Assembly: GCA_946902985.2 (NCBI GenBank)
Contig: OX336397.1
Span: 191,398,813 to 191,462,812 of the forward strand
DNA: 64,000 nucleotides
Reading direction: 5' to 3'
Source: Meconema thalassinum
Lineage: Eukaryota > Arthropoda > Insecta > Orthoptera > Tettigoniidae
The position numbers and the translations under genes are program-made. Below the pieces are notes generated by a model. The model ran no database searches. It worked only from the letters and a program-made list of their open reading frames with translations, and was not told where the DNA came from. Below are positions 56,090 to 64,000 of the stretch, piece by piece (within the stretch, counting starts at the first letter, position 1; every line of letters starts with the position of its first letter).

Positions 56090-56242
56090 AGACGAACATA
56101 ATCCAGAGAACACTTTAACAAGGGGAGCCTCATTCAATCAAAATGGTAACAAGCAACATTCCTGTAATACATGTGGGAGGAACTTTACTCGTAAAGGTAA
56201 CCTGAAGAGACACATGCTGATCCATAGTGGTATTGTACCCAT
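56090..56242 (+). CDS. C2H2 zinc-finger gene, exon 5 (one finger)
   Basis: Acceptor TTCTTGACAG ends at 56089. The frame starts EDEHNPENTL... (first codon shared with exon 4) and includes one finger, CNTCGRNFTRKGNLKRHMLIH, with its HSGIVP linker. A consensus donor, CAT|GTGAGTAA, follows at 56243; without splicing the frame would stop two codons later at TGA. Phase 2 at the end matches the acceptor at 60288. The finger style (HSCNTCG, RRNFT, HSG) is the same as in the last exon, which supports one gene. Confidence 0.7.
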
Positions 56243-59200
56243 GTGAGTAATCTCGATGGTAAATATGCAGCTGCCTCCAGCTAGCATCAGGTCTCAGGCG
56301 TGTACCGTTCCCCCAAATGAGCAGTGCATAATTTGGATTTGAGGCTTTAAGGTAACAACTCTACAATGATAAGGCACAACTCTATTCTAAAACTTTAATT
56401 CAGTATATAAAATCATGGCTTCAAACACAAAAACAATCCCAAAACCATAAAAAAAACAAAGCAAACAAAAATTTACTTCCACAATCCACAAATAAACAAA
56501 ATGAAATCATAATAAAATCATATTAAACTACAAAGCTGTACAAGAGTACTTCATAAAGAACTTCATAAAGATATACTAGTGCGCTGATGCACCTACGACT
56601 TCAATACAAACTGTACATTAACATAACAGTCATACAATGTGACTTCTTTAATATCACAAATTAATTATTCCTTAAACCTCTTGGTTTTAACAATTATGTG
56701 TGCCGTGCGTGTTTTGATTTTTCTCTTCTCACCAAACAAATGCTTTCATGCATTACCTATTCGGACGTTGCACCGCAATCAACGTGCAACTCCATAATTA
56801 TGTAAGCTACCCCTCCACTTCCTCTATTTATATGGTTCCACTGCATGCTGTATGTGATTCCTCCATAAAACGTTACGTTATAGCTTATGTCGGATGGTAC
56901 AATAGACTACCTTGCTCTCGTGGCGATTGGCATCTAGTAACCACCTTCATAACTTGGTTTCAGTGACAGTACAAATACATCATCTAACTATTCGTCAGAT
57001 AGCTAAAATAATGAACCATCAGGATATTCTATAATTATCCATGTGTTCCTAAACCACATGGCTACATTACTCAACATAACAATCTTTCATTATATGTCAT
57101 TTACCAGGGTCTAAAATCTTTTCCTTTCAACTTGCCTTGACGGTTCGAGTGCCCGCCTGAAGACCCTCCACTAGAGGAATCGGCACACAATAGGAAGTGG
57201 GATGGGTGTTCCACCAATTACCCCGACCCTCCTTAACGGTTTGAATGCTTTCCTTTCTAAGCAGTAAAGATTTACAAGACAAATACTGTCGTCTGACCGA
57301 CACACATATCCCAAAGGATCTTAATTGACTATTATGCAAACAGGTATTGAATGAGCTTTTATAATTACTCCTACACAGAGGATTTAATAATTACTGACCT
57401 CACACGGGTCCATTCAACATGAAGGTTCGGGGTTCGTAATGCATTAGTCTAACGGGTGACCGATGTCTCAAGTAAAATATAGGCGCTCACTGCAGCTGTC
57501 GCCATGAGTTTCGCTACCACGAGCGGAAATAACTCATCATTAAGTTCTCGGGAAATCATAGAGTTTCGAGGTGTCCTCGTTTTCCTCGACTCTATCATAG
57601 GATTCCAACCCGGAACACTTTCATATCCTTCCTCAGAGCTAGGGTGCACACTACAACTCTGGCATAACTCATATCTCCACTTATGCCCATGACATAGGAG
57701 ATTTCATACGTAGAATAGACCATCTGGCCCCTTTACTCAATGCTACGCCCTCCGACCTATATTATTAAGAGAAATCTATCATTTACTCTATAAGCTTCTC
57801 ATATATAAGCTGCAAAATCAATGCACTAAAAGCTCTTTCATTACTGGCATCATTACTGAATATATGCAATATTCTGATATAAAACTTCTTTCCTTAATTA
57901 CTGTAATGTAATCTTACTGTATCATCTTACTGCTTAGATTGGTAAGTCTTGCAATTAGCGTAAATCTCTCGCTTATAACATTTATTTGTTTCCTGATGTG
58001 TTCATTCATACTTTTAATATTCATTATTATTATTACCATAATCTCACTGACATAAATGACCAAAATCATTACTTTATTATTATTCTTATTAATCTCACTG
58101 ACATAAATGACCAAAATCATTCTTTATTATTATTCTCACATAAATTTACCAAAAATCCGACATAGCTAAACGTCTTAAAAATCCGAACAATCGCGTTCGT
58201 CACATTTACATAACTGATTGCCATTCTTAATTCATAGTGGGAATAATTACTCCACTTAATGATGCAAATTAACATCTCAACTCTATAAAAATCAACACAA
58301 TAATGATTAAGCATGGAGGATCTGCCTCCTAAACTGATTTTTACTGGCATCTTTACGGAATCACAACATGCAATGGCCCATATTTCTACATAATCATAAC
58401 TTGTGGGGTACTTACATCTCTATAGGCGTCTATGGTGGCTCCAACCAATCATATTTCTCCATGTCGCCCGCCATTAGCAGGTTTAACGCGACATATTCAT
58501 CTTGAATACACACATTTTAGAACACATAATTTTCATCAACAACACGACACGTTGCATAACTCTCAGGAAGCTATCGCTCCCACACATATAAAACACTTAT
58601 CTAATCACTACTTTAAAGGATATTTTACATATGCTGTACACTTAACACACGTCACTTTATATACTTTTCATTGCTGAAATTCCCTAGCAAGGATCGAAAT
58701 TGCAGGCGTCGACAGCATCTCCCGCGCTCCTATCAACTCTTGATTGAAAGTCTGGTTTACCTGCTCTCGGAATTCACCAACAGTTTTTATATTCTTACTC
58801 CTACGGTAAGCGTCCTGTGTTGCATCCATATGCTAGCTCCCGTGCTGAGTGTTATCATCTGGTACTCTCATGACATTACCAACCACGTCATAGAGTTTCA
58901 TTAGCGCATACCATCGTAATTACACATATACGATCAGTCAATACTTTACACATTGCGCTTAACACTGTCCAATACTTTACACAAATAATTATTTACAATA
59001 GTTCTGCCATTAGTCTTATACGGTGCTTCGTAACTGAACACGGCATAGTTCGTACTGCTGATTATGCCTATAGCACGACTATTATTCATACAAGCTTATT
59101 AAATGCTTCATTTACATGTACCAGTCTTTGTTCGGCGTCTATTATGAGTAGAACCGCCATGCGTTCTGCCTCGACGAACTTGCTTCGAAGTGGATGTAAC

Positions 59201-60288
59201 TGACTGAAGATTCACTTGAAGACTGCTCGTAACTTACTTGAAGACTGCTGTAGACTGCTTACATACTGTCTCATACTGCCCTCGTACTTGCTGCATACTG
59301 ATTGCAACTTACTGCAACTGAGCTACACCTGGGTGCAAACTGCACGTGAACTGCGCGTAGACTGAGCTTCAACTGATAGAGACTGAGCGTGACTGTACTC
59401 GACTGAGCTTAGACTGAGGTCGACTGAGTTGAACTGAGAGCTCCTCCAAGGGTCTACTCCCTTATATCAGATTCTCACTGAAAGTAGGGCGAAATCTTCC
59501 CGCGTAATCGTGGCTCCTCTCCCAGCATGATTCTGGTCTCCAAACCATGATCATTGGGTTCCTCTCTCTTCACAGATTCCAAAACTATCTGCGTGCAAAG
59601 GAATCGCTCGTCCAATTAATTAATATTAATTCCTTTCTCCATAGCGTGGGACGCTATCTTACGGGTATTCCCCGGCAACATTCTCAAATCTATCCGCGCA
59701 CAATGGTAGTTTTACATCCTACCGCACATCGTTAAATATGCCTCAATTTTGCAGGTAAAAGGCTCTAAAATTAGCCTCCTGCTAAAAGATTCATCTGTGA
59801 GCAACTCTCATCTCAATTCGTTGCTCCAATCACGAGTAATCAATGATTTTCCTGGGCATCTCTCCTCCCACTCCTCAAATCTATTCTCCGTCGGGGAATA
59901 ACTGGGTCATTATTCAGGCCCTCACCCTCTCCCAGACGACAGAATGGGGTCACAGAGATGGACATGGCTCCACTGAGCCCCTCCTACAATCCTGGGCTAA
60001 TTTGTAAAATGTCAACTCTGTCCTCTCCGTGCTTCAAGCCTCGTATAGCCTACACAAAGTAGTCTAATAATGCTGTAATCTGCTCATTATTCCCTGCATT
60101 ATTTTCATAAATAATGTCATTGCACCAAAATCACACCAGTGATTAAATACACATTTCTTTCGAGGGGTTTTTACCATGAAACTGCCTCTACAGATCTCTG
60201 GTTCGTTCCCTGATGGAACCTTTATACTGAGATCACAGTCTCTGAGAACCACGTTCGATTCCAGTCAGCATAACCTCCTCGGGTTCAG
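56243..60288. other. Intron, 4 kb, AT-rich, repeat-like
   Basis: No gene recognised. A 53-bp tandem duplication (TCTCACTGACATAAATGACC...) sits at about 58043-58140. A degenerate GACTGA-rich tract is at 59195-59440. A pyrimidine-rich stretch leads to the acceptor TCGGGTTCAG at 60288. The block from 56290 to 60050 may be one old non-coding element, but its ends were not defined. Confidence 0.4.
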
Positions 60289-60982
60289 TATGAAGCATCA
60301 CTCTTGTAGTACATGCGGAGCAAGGTTTACTGAGAAAAGCAGTTTGAAAAAACATGTGGCGATTCATAGTGGTCTTAAGCCATATTCCTGTAACACATGC
60401 GGAGCAAGGTTTACTGGCAGAGGTAGGTTAAAGAACCACTCGTTTATCCATAGCGGTCTCAGACCACATTCATGTAATACATGTGAAGCGAACTTCACTC
60501 GGAAGAGTTACCTGAAGGCACACATGATGATCCATAGTGGTATCAAGCCCTATCCCTGTAACATATGCGGAACAAGGTTTACTATGAAAGACAGATTAAA
60601 GAAACACGTTCTGATTCATAGTGGTACTAAGCCTCATTCCTGTGATATATGCGAAGATAAATTTACATTGAGAGGTCAGTTGAAAAAACACATGATGATT
60701 CATAGTGGTCTCAGGCCACACTCCTGTGGTACATGCGAAGCAAAATTTACTCAGAGATCACAGTTGAATGCACACATGGTGATCCATACTGGTCTCAAGC
60801 CACATTCATGTGATACATGTGGTGCGAAATTTAATCAGAAAACTAGCCTGAAGGCGCACACGATGATCCATATTGGTATAAAGCCTTATTCCTGTGACAT
60901 ATGCGGAGCAAGATTTACTGACAAAAATACTTTAAAGAATCACGTGATGATTCATAGCGGTCTCAAGCGACGAAAAATTTAG
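60289..60982 (+). CDS. C2H2 zinc-finger gene, last exon (eight fingers)
   Basis: Eight consecutive C2H2 fingers of exactly 28 residues (C-x2-C-x12-H-x3-H) with HSGLKP-type linkers, from CSTCGARF to CDICGARF. Such arrays bind DNA in a sequence-specific way as nuclear transcription regulators. The acceptor AG at 60287-60288 gives a T that completes the codon from exon 5 (AT-T) and keeps the ATG AAG CAT frame; with all six exons the CDS is 1275 nt. A separate ATG at 60176 would give a 268-residue product without splicing and is an alternative start. The stop TAG at 60980 follows KRRKI, where a linker and next finger would be expected. Confidence 0.8.
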
Positions 60983-61860
60983 TCCTGTAGTACATGCGAA
61001 GCAAATTTTGCTCAAAAAGAACAGTTGTAGATATACATGCCAATGGATAGTGGTCTCAAGCCACATACATGTGATACATGTGGAGCGTACTTTGCTTGAA
61101 AAGGTTACCTGAAGAAACACATGATGCATAATGGTCTATAGCCACAATTCCGTGGGACTAGTGGAACAAACTTGACTCGTAATGGGGCAATGATGTCACA
61201 GATGTGGGTCCATAATAGACCCAAGCTAAATTCTTGTTGTAAATGTAGAGCGAACATTACTGAGAATGGAAAATTGAAAAGAAATACGCTTATTCATAGT
61301 TGTCTAAGGCTACCTTCGTTACTAGGAAGTGGGCCGATAACCTAGATGTTAGGCTCCTTAAAACAACAATTATCATCATCATCATCATCGTTACTAGGAA
61401 GTGATATTTGAAGGCACATCTGATGTTCCTGAAGACTCACATGATGATCTTTAGTGGTACAATGCAACATCCATGTAGTGCATGGCGAGTGAAGTTTAGT
61501 TACAAAGGTACTTTGAAGACATACCTCTTGATCCATGGTAGTCTAATGCCAAATCCCTATGGTACATGCGGATGAATGATTACCTTCAAAAGCAGTTGGA
61601 AGAGAGACATGATGATCCATAGAGGTCTAGTGCAGAATTCATATACTATTTGCGAGGCTAATTTTACTCTGGAGAGTAATTTGAAGTTACACATGTTCGT
61701 CCGTAGAGGACTACTACCTCATACCTGTGGTACATGCGGAGCAAAATGTACTTTGAAAAAACATTTAGAGACGCTTATGATGATAGTGCTCTAAGGCCAC
61801 ATTCATGGTGTGCTTGTGGAGTAACTTTATTAGAAAATGTTATTTGAAAGCAAACATGTT
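60983..61860 (+). pseudogene. Decayed zinc-finger units downstream of the stop
   Basis: Finger-like units continue in the same frame: SCSTCEANFAQKEQL, then stop; HTCDTCGAYFA, stop, KGYLKKHMM; later CCKCRANITENGKLKRNTLIH, PCSAWRVKFSYKGTL, SYTICEANFTLESNLKLHM and TCGTCGAKCTLKKHL. I count about ten units, each with lost Cys or His ligands, stops or small deletions. The gene once had about 19 fingers. A 57-bp insertion (61332-61388) lies within. AATAAA at 61946 could be a polyadenylation signal. Confidence 0.75.
61332..61388 (+). mobile_element. Very short retroposon tail with 15-bp target duplication
   Basis: The insert starts GGCCGATAACCTAGATGTTA and ends in (ATC)n. CGTTACTAGGAAGTG occurs at 61317-61331 and 61389-61403 on either side. 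The insert resembles the 3' end of a retroposon family common in arthropods (GGCCGATGACCTAGATGTTAGG...(CATCAT)n). It is an extreme 5' truncation. Confidence 0.8.
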
Positions 61861-63449
61861 CCACAGTAAACGAAAGTTTGACGCTTTTCAGTCGGTGTAA
61901 ACGATTGTGCCAAAATGAAATCGGTTATTCTTTAATCCCGAAAATAAAAAATGATATTAATAAATATACTTAGACGACCAGTAGAGCCATATAATCTATG
62001 TCTGATAGCACGGGTGATAACATTTACAATATATACAATTATTTAGTATATGTTGAGATAATGCAACTCGACAATATTTGTCGTCTATATGCTTAGTTGA
62101 GACACTGGACGTGGTGATTGAATTTCGGAATTTGCTTGTTTGGAGTGATGTTGTAAATGGTCAATTCAGATTGTATTGTACAGACTACTTATCTGGTTGA
62201 GTCACGCGCGGTGCTGTTGGGAGCAGTTCACATGCTCACTGTTTGCAATCACCTGACAGGAAATTCCTGTGTGTGAGGGTCCCTTATCTCGTTGGATTGT
62301 TCCCCCCCCCCCCCCCCTCGCGTACCTAAGTGCTATGTGCTCCCCGTGAAAATCGTTCCTGTAGTAGGTTGCCAAGTCTAGTCTCCCTTTTGTGGTTAAT
62401 GTTACAGTATTCAGAATAATCTTCATATATTTAAGACCTGGTTTCAAACTCCACTCTTTAGCTAAAAAGCCCTCTTTAAGCGCAAATGGACTAATGAGAG
62501 TGTCCGGACACCTTTAATACTGCCGTTGGAAACCGGCCTAGGTTTATTGAAGAAAAAGGTGCATCGTTTATCTTGATCCAATAACATGTTTCCCTTATCT
62601 AGCTTGACTACGTCGTTATGTTGTGTCTTGATTGCAACGGGTTGTGTTTTCTAGTAGAGAGAGGAGGGGTGAACTCACCATGAAAGCGTGTTCGTTTAAA
62701 ATATTGGGGTTGTTTCTCTTACCTAATAGTGTATCGATTGCTTCCGTAATGTCAAGAGCTCTGCGTTTCGATTCGTGATCGATTATAGGAGATCATTTCT
62801 GAATGATATTAGCTTAAAGACCCTCTAGTGTGTCATTCCCTCTAAAAAGTATAATCTGCCAACTGTTTGGGCTGGTAGGAGCAATGATCTGAATGCTATT
62901 ACTAAAGACACCCCAATTAGTCACCGTCTGCATGGGTATCTATGAGCTCTAAGCTGACTGATATTAGCTTAATGACGCTCCTAGAGGAACAATCTGCTCT
63001 CTGTCTTGACGGGGGGGACCTACTGAGTTTTCTATGATTTGTAATTACCATCCAATATACATTAATGTACTCCTCGACACTACTGAAGACATTTCATTGA
63101 AAGTTATCTCATTTTCTTGAAATTGATATCACTGATTCCAAGAATATAAACTAGTGGATTTTTGCCAAAAAAGAAAAATTAAATACATTTGGGGGGTCTT
63201 TTTCAAAGATAAATCACAAAAATAACGTGCATTGTTAGGACGCGATATCTTTGCTCTTTTTCAACTTAATTGAATCATTGTTGTCGCAAATTGATCTGCT
63301 GTATGTTCAGAATGTTGTATAGCAGAATCGTTTTTGTATCATTGATTGAGGCAAATATATTAGCTTTGTTTTACAATTTACGTTATTTTGATTGAAAAAA
63401 TAAATTAATTGTGGGCGGGCGCGACCCCTAATTTCAATTTAAGAGCTTA
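61861..63449. other. 3' flank, no gene seen
   Basis: AT-rich. A run of 16 C at 62302-62317. GATATTAGCTTAA(A/T)GAC is repeated at about 62807 and 62959 in otherwise diverged sequence, suggesting an old duplication. No coding motif. Confidence 0.4.
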
Positions 63450-63461
63450 ATTCTGCTTTAC

Positions 63462-63789
63462 GAGCGGCCTCCGTGGCTTAGGCGGCAGCTCGCCGGCCTC
63501 TCACCGCTGGATCCGTGGTTCAAATCCCGGTCACTCCATGTGAGATCTGTGCTGGACAAAACGGAGGCAGACAGGTTTTTCTCCGGGTACTCCGGTTTTC
63601 CCTGTCAAAATTTCATTCCAGAAACACTCCATTATCATTTCATTTCATCTGTCATTCATTTAATCATTGCTCCAGAGGAGTGCGTCAGGTCTCGGCAGCC
63701 GGCACAGTTCATATCCTCGCCGCTAGATGGGGGCTTCATTCATTCCATTCCTGACCCGGTCGGAGACTGGAAGCAGGCAGTGGATTTTC
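63462..63789 (+). mobile_element. tRNA-derived SINE, complete, with 12-bp target duplication
   Basis: A box TGGCTTAGGCG at 63474-63484 and B box GGTTCAAATCC at 63517-63527 define a polymerase III promoter in a tRNA-like head. The body has CCGGGTACTCCGGTTTTCCC and a CATTTCATT-rich stretch. ATTCTGCTTTAC flanks both ends (63450-63461 and 63790-63801). Length 328 bp. The perfect duplication and intact promoter boxes suggest a recent insertion. A frame open across it (63515-63842) is not a gene. Confidence 0.9.
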
Positions 63790-63801
63790 ATTCTGCTTTA
63801 C

Positions 63802-64000
63802 AACATAGTTGCAATATTTGTCTTTATTTAGGTTTTAAATGAAACTAACATCTTCATTCTAAGTGGATATTTTAACTGCCCAAGTCAAGACAAATATTGA
63901 AAAATATGAAGTGAGAGAAATCGTAACTTGAAGTTGAGGTACACATTTAGAGTAAAGAGTCGTACGTCTCAACTCCTAAAAACTGCATTTTATTTGGATT
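63802..64000. other. No gene seen
   Basis: AT-rich sequence to the window end. Confidence 0.4.

Noticed and set aside
63515..63842. 79- and 100-residue frames near the window end
   Set aside because: They lie in and across the SINE.
1..64000. CRISPR arrays, operons, ribosome binding sites, riboswitches, bacterial terminators
   Set aside because: The sequence is eukaryotic: introns, LINEs, SINEs and BEL/Pao elements. The tandem arrays have no spacer-repeat structure.

Overview
This is AT-rich eukaryotic DNA with introns, and almost all of it is mobile-element debris. BEL/Pao, several non-LTR retroposon families, hAT, Tc1/IS630, P-element, Helitron and tRNA-derived SINE sequences occur together with a short TTAGG-type pentamer tract and a C2H2 zinc-finger gene. 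This mix fits an insect with a large, repeat-rich genome. A polyneopteran such as a cricket, grasshopper or stick insect is my guess; the species cannot be read from the window.

Left third (1-18 kb): unexplained AT-rich DNA with a 122-bp tandem repeat and a 14-bp minisatellite; a 2.5-kb Tc1/IS630-type element with both inverted repeats and a TA target duplication (3612-6115); a decayed BEL/Pao retrotransposon on the minus strand (6.9-11.7 kb); unresolved repeat-derived DNA to 14.6 kb; then a 2-kb array of 84-bp units with higher-order structure (14.7-16.7 kb). Middle (18-34 kb): a GCTCCC-rich low-complexity tract; an orphan acidic reading frame; a 3.94-kb TG...CA unit flanked by GTAC; a broken IAP-like gene (two BIR domains plus RING) beside an intact 93-aa frame, suggestive of a virus-derived cassette; a recurring ~340-bp repeat; and a LINE interrupted by a hAT element that still has its target duplication.

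Right half (35-61 kb): the only clear host gene. Six plus-strand segments with matching splice phases (35271-35339, 35522-35620, 51362-51562 tentative, 52354-52412, 56090-56242, 60289-60982) join into 1275 nt, a 424-residue C2H2 protein with acidic N-terminal exons and nine fingers. About ten decayed finger units follow its stop codon. Its introns hold an 88-bp minisatellite in two arrays, a 5'-truncated LINE with target duplication, a Helitron 3' end, an RTE-type LINE with one in-frame stop, an OTU fragment, SINEs, two more LINEs, a P-element/THAP9 relic and a fold-back-like element with ~600-bp inverted arms. The window ends with a complete SINE carrying a 12-bp target duplication.

No transposon here looks fully intact. 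The most nearly intact are the RTE-type LINE at 37.3-40.5 kb and the final SINE. All family assignments come from motifs read by eye; exon structure and element ends are inferences from sequence signals.
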